A stretch of 64,000 nt of DNA from Flavobacterium endophyticum (GTDB lineage: Bacteria > Bacteroidota > Bacteroidia > Flavobacteriales > Flavobacteriaceae): contig NZ_RBLC01000002.1 in the NCBI RefSeq assembly GCF_003634455.1, positions 341,012-405,011 of the forward strand. Reading direction: 5' to 3'. The notes under the pieces are model-generated. The model searched no databases. It was not told where the DNA came from and saw nothing but the letters and a program-made list of their open reading frames with translations. Shown here piece after piece: positions 1 to 8,461 of the stretch. Position numbers and translations under genes: made by a program. Within the stretch, counting starts at the first letter, position 1, and each line of letters opens with the position of its first letter.

Positions 1-1249
1 TCGGAGCGGGATCGTATTGCTTGAACGTCTGCTCGTGTTCTTCGTCTATAATAATGAGTCCTAATTCTTGGAACGGCAGAAAGAGCGCCGACCTTGCTCC
101 TATCACGATCTTGGCTTTTGGCGAATCTTCCAGCACTTGTCTCCAGACTTCTACGCGTTCGTTGTTGGTGTATTTGGAATGGAAGACGGCCACTTGGTTT
201 CCGAAGTGCGCCGTAAGTCGTCCGACCAATTGGGTCGTAAGGGCAATTTCGGGCAGAAGATAGAGTACTTGTTTTCCGACTGCCAGATAGTCTTCGATAA
301 GCTGTATGTAAATTTCGGTCTTGCCGCTGGAGGTTACGCCATGCAGAAGGCATACGTCTTTTTCGGTAAAGGCGGCAGCGATTCCGTCAAAGGCTTGCTG
401 CTGTGCGGTGCTTAGCTGCAGGTTCTTTTCTTTTTGGTTTTTATCGAAAGAAACGCGGTCTTCTTGCAGGTGGTATTCTTCAAAGATGTTTTTGTCTACC
501 AATGCTTTTACGACAGTGGACGAGACTTTTGAATTTTCGACCAATTGCTTTACGGAAATAGGCTTCTTCTGCGAAGCATTGAGCTGAAAATAACTGAGCA
601 GGATGTCTTTCTGCTTCTTGGCGTTTTTCAGATTGTCTAAAAGCGCTACCAGATTCTCTTCGGCGGCATAGTCTTGGTGCAGGCGAATGTAGCGCGTGAG
701 CTTGGGCTTATAGAGTTCTATGACTTCTTCTTGGAGTACCAAGATATTGCGGTCGATCAGTTTTTGGATAATGGGAAAGACGTTCTTCTTGCCTACGATA
801 GCGATGATGTCTTGTACTTTAAGCGAGCTTTGATGCTGCAGGGCATCGTAAATCAGGAATTCTTCATCGGTAAGCTGCAGCTCGTCGACTACGGCATCTT
901 GTTTTTGCGAAATGATGGTTTCGCTTTCGAGCAGAAAGGCCGACGGCATGGCACCGCGGTATACGTCGCCGATGGCGCACATATAATAGGAGGCGATCCA
1001 TTGCCAATGGGCAATCTGGATTTCGGTCACTAAAGGTGACTCGTCTAATATCTGGTGGATCTCTTTGGCCTCGTAGAGCGTGGGCTCGTTTTGATGGAGC
1101 TCGATTGCCAGCGCCGTATAGATTTTGCTCTTGCCGAAAGGCACTGCAATGCGCATTCCTTTTTTGATGTAGTTGTATTCTGCTTCTGAAACTTTATAGG
1201 TAAAAGTTTTGGACAGTGACAGGGGAAGAATGACTTCTACAAAATACAT
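1..1249 (-). CDS. priA: Primosomal protein N' PriA (3' end beyond window)
   Basis: Replication-restart helicase that reloads the replisome at stalled forks. Reading the minus strand from the ATG at 1249 gives 416 residues starting MYFVEVILPL and running off the window edge. Seen: an N-terminal DNA-binding part, then a helicase core with Walker A (HGVTSSGKTE, about residue 335) and a DEEH box followed by EQTFKQYDP near the edge, which is the usual PriA wording. The family is about 730-820 residues, so roughly the helicase C-terminal half and zinc-binding part lie outside. It is the core-genome left border of the AT-rich island that follows. Confident identification; partial only because the window ends. 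Confidence 0.95.
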   Translation of the reverse strand, partial: MYFVEVILPLSLSKTFTYKVSEAEYNYIKKGMRIAVPFGKSKIYTALAIELHQNEPTLYEAKEIHQILDESPLVTEIQIAHWQWIASYYMCAIGDVYRGAMPSAFLLESETIISQKQDAVVDELQLTDEEFLIYDALQHQSSLKVQDIIAIVGKKNVFPIIQKLIDRNILVLQEEVIELYKPKLTRYIRLHQDYAAEENLVALLDNLKNAKKQKDILLSYFQLNASQKKPISVKQLVENSKVSSTVVKALVDKNIFEEYHLQEDRVSFDKNQKEKNLQLSTAQQQAFDGIAAAFTEKDVCLLHGVTSSGKTEIYIQLIEDYLAVGKQVLYLLPEIALTTQLVGRLTAHFGNQVAVFHSKYTNNERVEVWRQVLEDSPKAKIVIGARSALFLPFQELGLIIIDEEHEQTFKQYDPAP

Positions 1250-1427
1250 TTAATGGCTTTTTGGTTTATACAAAGATAAGGTTTTGGCGTTTGAAATCTC
1301 AATTTTTTGTTTTGCTGTTCTTTTTGGAAATGTGTTTATAAATATGTTTTATAATATTTGTATTATCATTTTATGTTATAACTAACAAGCACTACTAGTT
1401 TAAGTACACCTGAAAGCCAAAAAATCA

Positions 1428-2048
1428 CTATTTAGCTTTTAATTTATTAAGCAATTCTTTTATCTCTTTAGCTGTATCAAAATCAATTAATTCAGAAAGT
1501 TCATCTCTAACAACTATACCTTGCGCATGATTCATTAAATCAATTTCAAATTCGAAAAGCTTAAAGTATTTATACGTAAAATCTCCTTTTTCACTTTCTC
1601 CTACAACTCTATATTTTACAATCTTCAACTCATTAACTATTTCTACATTATAATTTAAATGATCAAAATATGAATCTAAATTCGGATGTATAATTTTATA
1701 CAAATCTTTATCAAGATGATTTTCTTTTATCAATTTAGAATCTTTAACAAAGCTATAATCTTCCTTCTTGATATTCATATTACATCTCTTACATGATACA
1801 CTTAAATTTATGACATCAAACATTAAATCCACAAATTCACTTTTTGGAAGAATATGCTCAATATCTATTACCATTTTAAACTCTGCCTTTATATCTCTTT
1901 TACAATAACAACACTGGTCATTAGATATACTTCTATAATAACTCTTAAATTTCTTTTTAAAACTTAAGAGAATCTTATTCTCCCATATTTTTCCACCTTC
2001 ATCTATTGCTTTTTTTATATTTTTAAAATCGTCTTCCGTAAATTTCAT
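1428..2048 (-). CDS. HNH endonuclease, PtuB-like (Septu-type effector)
   Basis: Last gene of the four-gene defence-like operon, 206 aa, starting 4 bp after the upstream ATPase. Seen: a zinc-knuckle HNH core with C46-x2-C49, the catalytic-type motif IEHILPKS (H65), and C86-x2-C89-N90. The rest is charged and helical with no signal peptide or membrane segment. HNH nucleases encoded directly downstream of an ABC/AAA ATPase are the hallmark of Septu (PtuA-PtuB), where the ATPase licenses the nuclease to cut DNA or RNA during phage infection. Assignment to PtuB rests on the motif and gene order, not on a database match. Base composition is clearly more AT-rich than the flanking core genes, which suggests horizontal transfer. 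Confidence 0.8.
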   Translation of the reverse strand: MKFTEDDFKNIKKAIDEGGKIWENKILLSFKKKFKSYYRSISNDQCCYCKRDIKAEFKMVIDIEHILPKSEFVDLMFDVINLSVSCKRCNMNIKKEDYSFVKDSKLIKENHLDKDLYKIIHPNLDSYFDHLNYNVEIVNELKIVKYRVVGESEKGDFTYKYFKLFEFEIDLMNHAQGIVVRDELSELIDFDTAKEIKELLNKLKAK

Positions 2049-2052
2049 AAAA

Positions 2053-3189
2053 TTAATTTAAATTAGAAACTGTTTTTTCTCCCAATCCTATAACTGCCCT
2101 TAAAACATTAATTTGCTTAGGATCATAAGAACTATCTATAATTTCATTAATTTTTTCTTCAAATGAAGATATTGACATTTTTTGATTTACTAATAAATTA
2201 AAATATCTTATTAAACGTTCTGAAAGGAATCTATTTTCTGGTGTAGTAACATCAAAATAAGTATAAAACATTTCTTCAACATTTAATAATTCTTTTTTTT
2301 GTAATATAAATTCAAAATTTTCCGCCTTAAATATTTTTGCGGTTTCAATATTCAATTCTGCTCCATTAATTATTATTGGTGAATGTGTTGCAATAATAAT
2401 TTTAGGTTGGTAATAGTAAAATATATCAAAAAGAATTTTAGAAAATTCTTTTTGCCATTTAGGATGCAAACTATTTTCTGGTTCATCAATCAATATTACA
2501 GTATTCTCATCTATCATTGTAGAAATGTAAATTATTGATGTTATCAAAACCAATTCACCTGAACTGGCTTCGAGCATTGATATTATATTTTCTCCTTTCT
2601 TCAAAAAAACTTCAATCCTGTTTATTATTTTAAGTTTTCGTAGTAAAGTTTCAAATAAAAAAATTTCTATGAGAGTGAATTTTTTTAATTCATTAAAATT
2701 TAGTTTATCAATCATAAACCAATTTATATCATTGCTTCGATTAGCAGTATTAACAATTAAATAAAGTAGCTGATTTTTCTTTTCAATAGTTAAATCAGAT
2801 TGCATAATTAAATCTTCATAATAATCTTTTAGTCCTACAATTTTGAAGCCAATTTCCGGTTCAAAACCCACATACTTTAAAGCAGTTGAAGCATTTTTCA
2901 ACCTTATTTCATCAGACTCAGCAATATTTTTAAGTGAATTTTTTAAGGTATTTCTTGATTGCTTACGACCAGATCTTCCTCTTAAAGATTTGAAGTTTTT
3001 ACTTTTACTGTCAAACTTATCATGAATAGAATTAGCAATTGCAATAACTTTTTTTCCGTTTGATAAAAAATGTTTTGAAAGATTATTTAAAAGTGTGCTT
3101 TTGCCACTTCCGTTTTCTCCAATTAAAATACTTAAATCATTAGAAACTAAATCTAAATTTAAAATTTCCTCAGGAATTTCGTTAATCAT
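2053..3189 (-). CDS. AAA/ABC-type ATPase, PtuA-like
   Basis: 378 aa cytosolic ATPase of the SMC/OLD/ABC-like class. Seen: Walker A GENGSGKS at residues 24-31; an ABC-signature-like SSGELVLI around residue 210; Walker B VILIDEPENSLHP some 25 residues further; and the H-loop IIIATHSP. This order is that of AAA_21/AAA_15 proteins such as PtuA, GajA-type and RloC-type sensors. No TOPRIM domain follows the ATPase core, so it is unlikely to be a stand-alone OLD nuclease; the nuclease function is probably supplied by the HNH gene 4 bp downstream. It follows HerA by 17 bp. The role as phage-sensing or nuclease-controlling ATPase is inferred from family and neighbours. Confidence 0.82.
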   Translation of the reverse strand: MINEIPEEILNLDLVSNDLSILIGENGSGKSTLLNNLSKHFLSNGKKVIAIANSIHDKFDSKSKNFKSLRGRSGRKQSRNTLKNSLKNIAESDEIRLKNASTALKYVGFEPEIGFKIVGLKDYYEDLIMQSDLTIEKKNQLLYLIVNTANRSNDINWFMIDKLNFNELKKFTLIEIFLFETLLRKLKIINRIEVFLKKGENIISMLEASSGELVLITSIIYISTMIDENTVILIDEPENSLHPKWQKEFSKILFDIFYYYQPKIIIATHSPIIINGAELNIETAKIFKAENFEFILQKKELLNVEEMFYTYFDVTTPENRFLSERLIRYFNLLVNQKMSISSFEEKINEIIDSSYDPKQINVLRAVIGLGEKTVSNLN

Positions 3190-3206
3190 AATTTTATATT
3201 TTATTT

Positions 3207-4952
3207 TTAAATTTTTGATTGCCTCCTTAAGCTTGATACTGCATTATCAATATCCTGTTCTGCCTCTTCATTACTCCATTCTTTCCAAAATCTAATCGTA
3301 GCACTTTGAGGTTTAATTTTTGGCTCATCTATTATAACTCGCGTAGGTAATAAAGAAGCATCTCCTACTATTAAAGCTTCTCCTATATCAAGTATAGGCA
3401 ATACATCGGTTAAACCTGCAAGATTATCAGGTAAGAGTCTTTTTATCACTGCTTGATCTTCCGCATTTGATAGCCTTAATGAAATAAAATTATTGCATTG
3501 ACTTAAAACTGTTCTGTTAACTTCTGCAGGTCTTTGACTAATAACTATTAAACTAACCCCATATTTCCTTCCTTCTTTAGCTATTCTCTCGAAATTTTTT
3601 AAACCTAATTCAGACGCTGAATCTTGACTTGTTCTTTCAGGTATATATAGATGAGCCTCGTCACATAAAAGACAAATCGGGTGCCTCTTATCGTTTGCAG
3701 TCCATTGCTGTACTGTAAAAATTAATCTTGCAACCAAGCCTATCACTAAAGGTAAAACATCAGAAGGCACCTCTGAAAAGTCAATGATTTTTACTCCTCC
3801 TTTTTTTTCATTTCTTTTAGATCCCAACATTAAACAATTACACAATTTATTTAACCAATCAATATGCATCTCGTCTTCTGAAATTTGAAACATAAAACCT
3901 AGTCTCTTGTCTTGAATTTTTGCTTCTAATCTTTGAATGAATCTAGATAGCTTTCCCTTAAAATCCCCAGCTTTTCCTGCAGATGTAGAACCAACAACCT
4001 GCTCATTATCAAGCCTTTTTAACTCAATCAAGATATTTTCCATATTGTATGGCACTGGACTGTCTATGGTAATATGGTCCTTAAAATATGTATCTTCGAT
4101 AAGATTCAAGAAAGAACATTTTTCATGAAAAACAGTTCTCGAAAATACCATTGCTTGATTAGGTGCATTGCTGTCGCTTCTATCCAAGAGCATGGCGAGC
4201 ATTTCTTCATATGTAAGCATCCAATATGGCAACATCAAAACACCATTTTCTAAATTTTCTTTTTTTCCTAAATCCGATGGATTTGCTATTTTAAAGTGTT
4301 GAATTCCTGCTGCCGTAAAATCATTTCCACTATATTCACCATGAATATCAAAAAGTATAGTATTTGCCATTGGTAGTTGTGCTATTTGTTCTATCAACTT
4401 TGCTACACACCAAGATTTTCCTGACCCTGTACTACCAACAATTACAGCATGTCTCTGAAATAATTTATCACCATCTAAATAAGCTTGTGCATTTTCATCT
4501 ATTGAATATTTACCTATTGATAACGGAACCTTATAATTATCAACAGATGAAACAGTTTGCATAAATAATGTTATGTTCTCACCATCAATAGGAAAACATT
4601 CCGCATCAATTTCAGGAACAGTATCTAGCGTTCTCTTGAAAACATTCTCCTTCTGACCATGCTTATCAAGCAAAGTGCCTATCAAATTAACTTTCAAAAT
4701 GTTTTCAGTCATTAGGAAACCATTTAGCCCAATATCATCAGATGGTTTATCTTCTTCGGAAGATTTTCTTGTTATTCTACTAATAATCCCTATAAGATAT
4801 TGTCCTGCTTTTGAGCTTCTTACCGCTATCAAATGATTAACCTGTAGTTTTCTAAGCTTTTCAATTTCATCTACTTTGACGACAATTGTTGAAGTATCAA
4901 CACTATAAACAGTTCCTATTACTGAATTTTGTATAAATTTAAATATTGACAT
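3207..4952 (-). CDS. HerA-type ATPase (DUF87), partner of SIR2
   Basis: 581 aa RecA-fold translocase of the HerA/FtsK group. Seen: an N-terminal HAS-barrel-like region (about 1-150) with repeated beta-rich segments; Walker A IVGSTGSGKS at 171-180; Walker B ICLLCDEAHLYIP near residue 440; and a sensor/arginine region RKYGVSLIVISQRP soon after. Family knowledge: in SIR2-HerA defence systems HerA forms a hexameric ring that binds SIR2 subunits and switches on NAD+ depletion and/or nuclease activity on phage infection. It starts 6 bp after the SIR2 stop, so the pair is almost certainly co-translated. What is odd is that two further ATPase/nuclease genes follow in the same operon. Confidence 0.88.
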   Translation of the reverse strand: MSIFKFIQNSVIGTVYSVDTSTIVVKVDEIEKLRKLQVNHLIAVRSSKAGQYLIGIISRITRKSSEEDKPSDDIGLNGFLMTENILKVNLIGTLLDKHGQKENVFKRTLDTVPEIDAECFPIDGENITLFMQTVSSVDNYKVPLSIGKYSIDENAQAYLDGDKLFQRHAVIVGSTGSGKSWCVAKLIEQIAQLPMANTILFDIHGEYSGNDFTAAGIQHFKIANPSDLGKKENLENGVLMLPYWMLTYEEMLAMLLDRSDSNAPNQAMVFSRTVFHEKCSFLNLIEDTYFKDHITIDSPVPYNMENILIELKRLDNEQVVGSTSAGKAGDFKGKLSRFIQRLEAKIQDKRLGFMFQISEDEMHIDWLNKLCNCLMLGSKRNEKKGGVKIIDFSEVPSDVLPLVIGLVARLIFTVQQWTANDKRHPICLLCDEAHLYIPERTSQDSASELGLKNFERIAKEGRKYGVSLIVISQRPAEVNRTVLSQCNNFISLRLSNAEDQAVIKRLLPDNLAGLTDVLPILDIGEALIVGDASLLPTRVIIDEPKIKPQSATIRFWKEWSNEEAEQDIDNAVSSLRRQSKI

Positions 4953-4958
4953 TTTTTA

Positions 4959-5987
4959 TTATTTTATAAGTTCTAAGTATTTTGACAATTCCCAATAATT
5001 TACACCTTCAACAATGTGATTTCCTAAAGCTGAAGTATAAATTTTAGTATTTCTATTATCATTAGCATCTTCTTCCATCAATACATAGTTTTTACATTTA
5101 TTATCTATAATTGATTGTTTTGTTTTGGGAGACAATTGCTTTGTTAGTACGATTATTGGCTTTCCTGCTTTAATTTGAGAAATTAATTTTGGCTGTACGT
5201 GCATATCATTAAAACCATAACCGATGCATAAATATCCATTAGCATTTTCGATTTCTTTATCAGCTTCTGTAAAAATTGTTCTATATGGCTCATTATGCGT
5301 TTCCATATATTTACTTAATCCAGGAGTTACAATAGATGGGACATATCCTAATGGCACAAGATGACGAAGGGGTAGAAGTAAATTTTTTTCATCCTCAACA
5401 TTTTTAAACCAATCTAACGAGCCATGTACTTTCCATATATTAACTTGACCATTATATCCTTTAGGAATATTTTTGTTTAGATGAACATCTTTAGAAAAAT
5501 TTCCGATTAAATTTTGTGTGTAGCCTGTGCAAATAAAAGAATTTGAAAAACTTGCCGCATATTCAGCAAGTCGATCATAATTTGTTGTAACAATAGAAAG
5601 TCTTGAACCAGCAGATGAAAGTAAATATTGTGTAAGTCCAAATAGAGGAAAGTTTACTTTTGAACAAATCAGTGACTCATAAGCTTCTAAATCTTTCTTG
5701 TTAACTAATTCCCATGTTTTACATACTATCTCGTAAAGCACATTGCTTCTTAATTGAAGGCTAGATAAAGTAGACTCCAAATCTCCGTTTTTTTCAAATG
5801 CTTTTTTGAATTTTTCAAACTGAAGTTTATCTTTTTTATCAGTAAGTATTACATTATCCTTAATATATTCACCAAGATCCCACATTGATGGTAACTTAAA
5901 AGGAACAGAAGCTCCACTCCCTAAAATAATCAAAGGAACCTTATTAGTCCAATTCTGTAGAAGCTTTAAAAGTGTATCAATATCCAT
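4959..5987 (-). CDS. SIR2-like NADase/deacetylase-fold defence protein
   Basis: First gene of the operon, 342 aa. Seen: Rossmann motif GSGAS at residues 23-27, the SIR2 catalytic-type TTNYD at 134-138 (Asn137 contacts NAD), catalytic histidine in KVHGS at 186-190, and the C-terminal GYGFND at 256-261. These are the signatures of the SIR2_2 defence group rather than of CobB sirtuins. No signal peptide or membrane segment. Family knowledge: such proteins hydrolyse NAD+ in infected cells, causing abortive infection, and are held or triggered by a partner, here the HerA ATPase 6 bp downstream. The start ATG at 5987 is preceded by an AT-rich leader with a possible promoter at 6077-6084. Confidence 0.88.
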   Translation of the reverse strand: MDIDTLLKLLQNWTNKVPLIILGSGASVPFKLPSMWDLGEYIKDNVILTDKKDKLQFEKFKKAFEKNGDLESTLSSLQLRSNVLYEIVCKTWELVNKKDLEAYESLICSKVNFPLFGLTQYLLSSAGSRLSIVTTNYDRLAEYAASFSNSFICTGYTQNLIGNFSKDVHLNKNIPKGYNGQVNIWKVHGSLDWFKNVEDEKNLLLPLRHLVPLGYVPSIVTPGLSKYMETHNEPYRTIFTEADKEIENANGYLCIGYGFNDMHVQPKLISQIKAGKPIIVLTKQLSPKTKQSIIDNKCKNYVLMEEDANDNRNTKIYTSALGNHIVEGVNYWELSKYLELIK

Positions 5988-6289
5988 TATAAATAATTTT
6001 GCTCAAGTCTACAAAATATTTTTTACCATTCATTCTCATTCCGCGAATACTCGACAAACTGTAAAGAAAAATCTCTCAAATGTAAATTACTCACTAAAAA
6101 CTTTTATACGGTTTCCCTCATTCCCAAAAAAAGCTACGATTAAAATAGGAAGTCACTCAGAATCAAAACCAAAAAAGCTATATTCTATAACTTCACAATA
6201 CCTTTTGTTCCAGTTTGGTTCCACCCTCCTTCCCAATCAATTCCTCTTTTGAAAAATACATTAATACACTATTAAAAGGTTTTCCGAAG
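5988..6289. other. AT-rich leader upstream of the SIR2 gene, no gene seen
   Basis: About 300 bp between the SIR2 start and the 11-bp array. Apart from the possible promoter at 6077-6084, no convincing coding frame, RNA or repeat was recognised. The short minus-strand frame 6261-6473 runs across the tandem array and has no family resemblance, so it is treated as chance. Confidence 0.5.
6077..6084 (-). promoter_or_regulatory. Possible -7 element for the SIR2-HerA operon
   Basis: On the minus strand this reads TACATTTG, matching the Bacteroidota -7 consensus TAnnTTTG, about 90 bp before the SIR2 start. No good -33 TTG/TTTG is seen at the right distance, so support is moderate to low. Confidence 0.35.
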
Positions 6290-6376
6290 GAGACTGGGAG
6301 ATAACTGGGAGATAACTGCCAGAAAATACGGTATAGATACGGTATGGGTACGGTATGGCTGTAGTATAGCCATCGG
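6290..6376. repeat. Degenerate 11-bp tandem array, eight units
   Basis: Successive units end at 6298, 6309, 6320, 6331, 6342, 6353, 6364 and 6375, exactly 11 bp apart. The left units are variants of AGATAACTGGG and the right units variants of TATGGGTACGG, so the sequence drifts while the phase is kept. It lies between the end of the yihY-like gene and the leader of the SIR2 operon, at the border between core genome and the AT-rich island. Not divisible by three and without a plausible start, so probably non-coding. Confidence 0.7.
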
Positions 6377-6494
6377 TAAATGTCTGTTTTTTTTGGGGTA
6401 GCCGCTGGGCGCTTTTAGGAGAAAAGCAACGGAATTTGGCAGTAATCGGGTTCACGCTTCGCGAATTGTGCAAGAGCAGTATTGCTCGAAATCG

Positions 6495-7418
6495 CTAATT
6501 AAATAAATTCTTCCTTTTTAATCGATTAATCGCACCATTTAGCTCAAAACCGAGCAACAGGATCATACAGTTGAGCCAGATATAAATCATCAGAATCAAG
6601 AGCGTTCCGATAGAACCATAAAGTTCGTTATATTTTGCGAAACGGACAACATAAATTCCGAAAATAAAGGAGGTCAGGATAATGAGTACGGTGGTAAATA
6701 TGGAGCCGATACTAAAAAAGGAGTTGCGGCGGGTCTGCTTGGTTCCGAACTTGAAGAGTATGGAGGTGGCGGTGAGGATCATGAGTCCTACGAAGACGAA
6801 ACGTCCGATGCTGACGAGGTTGATGCTGTCAAAGACGCCTTGGCTTTTCATGCGCTGTATGATGTATTCGAAAATAACGATAGCGGAAACGGTCACGATC
6901 AACAGGGTCGACAATATAATCGCAATGCCTAGGGCTACGGCGTATTGGCGGAAAAAGCCTCGGGTGACGGTGATGTGTCTTGATATCTCGAAGCCTCCGA
7001 GTATGGCATTGACACCGTTGGCCATCAAAAAGATGGACAGCAGGAAACCGGAAGAAAGGAGTCCTTTGTAGCTGTTGTTGAGGATGTCGTTGATGATTTT
7101 ATAGATGGCTTCGTAGGTATTGGGCGGTACGCTTTCTTCGACGAATTTCAGGAAGTCGGCTTGGAAGCCTTCAATCGGGATGTACGGAATCAGGTTCAGG
7201 ATAAAAAGCGCAAACGGAAAGAGGGCCATAAAGAAGCTGAAGGCAATGGCACTGGCGCGGTAGGAAAAAGCGCCTTTGGCAATACCGATAAAGTAGAGCT
7301 CTAGGAGGTCGTAGAACGAGAGTCCTTCGAGCCACGGGAGCTTGATGCGCTGCGTGAGGTGCATCAGCGGGCGTATTACGGGAATCTTTTCGAGCTTGTC
7401 TTCGATTATCTTGGTCAC
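6495..7418 (-). CDS. YihY/virulence factor BrkB family membrane protein
   Basis: 307 aa inner-membrane protein. Seen: the family's typical start of the membrane domain (SYRASAIAFSFFMALFPFALFILNLIPY, here split for reading around residues 53-80), then five further hydrophobic segments, with the last ending LLGFELNGAINR, a wording common to YihY proteins. Length is normal for the family. The molecular function is unknown; older names as ribonuclease BN came from a misassignment. It starts 11 bp after the nadC stop in the same direction, so nadC and this gene probably share a transcript. Core gene forming the right border of the defence island. Confidence 0.9.
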   Translation of the reverse strand: MTKIIEDKLEKIPVIRPLMHLTQRIKLPWLEGLSFYDLLELYFIGIAKGAFSYRASAIAFSFFMALFPFALFILNLIPYIPIEGFQADFLKFVEESVPPNTYEAIYKIINDILNNSYKGLLSSGFLLSIFLMANGVNAILGGFEISRHITVTRGFFRQYAVALGIAIILSTLLIVTVSAIVIFEYIIQRMKSQGVFDSINLVSIGRFVFVGLMILTATSILFKFGTKQTRRNSFFSIGSIFTTVLIILTSFIFGIYVVRFAKYNELYGSIGTLLILMIYIWLNCMILLLGFELNGAINRLKRKNLFN

Positions 7419-7429
7419 TTGGTCTTGTT

Positions 7430-8287
7430 TTAGATGGCTTTCAGGCTAAGGTCCATATTATAGACGGAATGCGTAAGGGCTCCTGAGGAGATATAGTTCA
7501 CGCCGCATTCGGCATAGCTGCGGATGGTCTTTTCGTTGATGTTTCCGGAGGATTCGGTCTGGCATTGGGTACCGATAAGGGCTACTGCGGTACGGGTGGT
7601 GTCGTAGTCGAAATTGTCGAGCAGGATTCTGTATACGTTTTGGGATGCTAGGATTTCGCGTACCTCGTCTAGGTTTCTGGCTTCGACGATAATCTTGAGG
7701 TCGAGGCTGTTTGCCTTGAGGTAGTCGTTGGTTTTTTGGATGGCTTTGGTGATGCCTCCTGCAAAATCGATGTGGTTGTCTTTGAGCATGACCATATCGT
7801 AGAGGGCAAATCGGTGGTTCTCTCCTCCTCCTATCTTTACGGCCCATTTTTCGATGGCTCGGATGCCGGGCGTGGTCTTTCGGGTGTCGAGTACTTTGGT
7901 GCCGGTGCCTTCTAAAAGGTCGGCAAAGGCTTTGGTTTTGGTGGCAATGGCCGACATGCGCTGCATGGCGTTGAGCACGAGGCGTTCTGATTTGAGTATG
8001 GACTGGGAGCTTCCGGCTACGTGAAAGACGACATCGCCGTAGTTAACAGGTGTTCCGTCTTGGATAAAGGTTTCTACTTTTAGGTCTTTGTCGACGTAGT
8101 TGAAGATCATCTTGGCAAATTCGACTCCGGCAATAATGCCTTGGTCTTTGACCAATAGCTTGGCTTTTCCTTGTGCGGTTGCGGGAATGCAGGCTAGTGA
8201 GCTGTGGTCGCCGTCGCCGACGTCTTCACGGATTCCGTTTTGTATGATGAGTTGTAATTCGTTCTGAAACTGGGCTTCTGAAATCAT
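7430..8287 (-). CDS. nadC: Nicotinate-nucleotide pyrophosphorylase (quinolinate phosphoribosyltransferase)
   Basis: 285 aa cytosolic enzyme converting quinolinate and PRPP to nicotinate mononucleotide in de novo NAD synthesis. Seen: N-terminal REDVGDGDHSSLACIP, the TRKTTPGIRAIEKWAV block with GGGENHRFALYDMVMLKDNHI (about 135-175), which carries the phosphoribosyl- and quinolinate-binding Arg, His and Lys residues, and the C-terminal barrel end NYISSGALTHSV. Length is standard. Followed 11 bp later by the YihY-like gene. An NAD-biosynthesis gene close to an NAD-consuming SIR2 system is notable but the composition border lies between them, so this is probably coincidence. Confidence 0.96.
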   Translation of the reverse strand: MISEAQFQNELQLIIQNGIREDVGDGDHSSLACIPATAQGKAKLLVKDQGIIAGVEFAKMIFNYVDKDLKVETFIQDGTPVNYGDVVFHVAGSSQSILKSERLVLNAMQRMSAIATKTKAFADLLEGTGTKVLDTRKTTPGIRAIEKWAVKIGGGENHRFALYDMVMLKDNHIDFAGGITKAIQKTNDYLKANSLDLKIIVEARNLDEVREILASQNVYRILLDNFDYDTTRTAVALIGTQCQTESSGNINEKTIRSYAECGVNYISSGALTHSVYNMDLSLKAI

Positions 8288-8461
8288 GGTATTGTTTTAA
8301 TGGTAGCTAAAATAATAAATTCTTTTAGACTTGTACAGGGTTTGTTGTATTTAATTGCTCGTGTTTTGGCGGTTTCTATTTTTTGAATTCTTGATGGGAT
8401 AGCGTTATCTTTGCTGCGCGATCGTAGTGGCTTAGTGCCTATAATCTTAGCTTCTTTAAAA

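Noticed and set aside
21..1033. Plus-strand frames within priA
   Set aside because: They are antisense to a clear PriA reading with helicase motifs.
6261..6473. 70-residue minus-strand reading frame near the island border
   Set aside because: It runs across the 11-bp array, has no family resemblance and no promoter; treated as chance.
7458..7847. Arg/Pro-rich frame in nadC
   Set aside because: Alternative frame of nadC, with composition typical of out-of-frame reading.
7430..8287. nadC as part of the SIR2 defence system
   Set aside because: Composition and gene order separate nadC/yihY from the island; the NAD connection is likely a coincidence.
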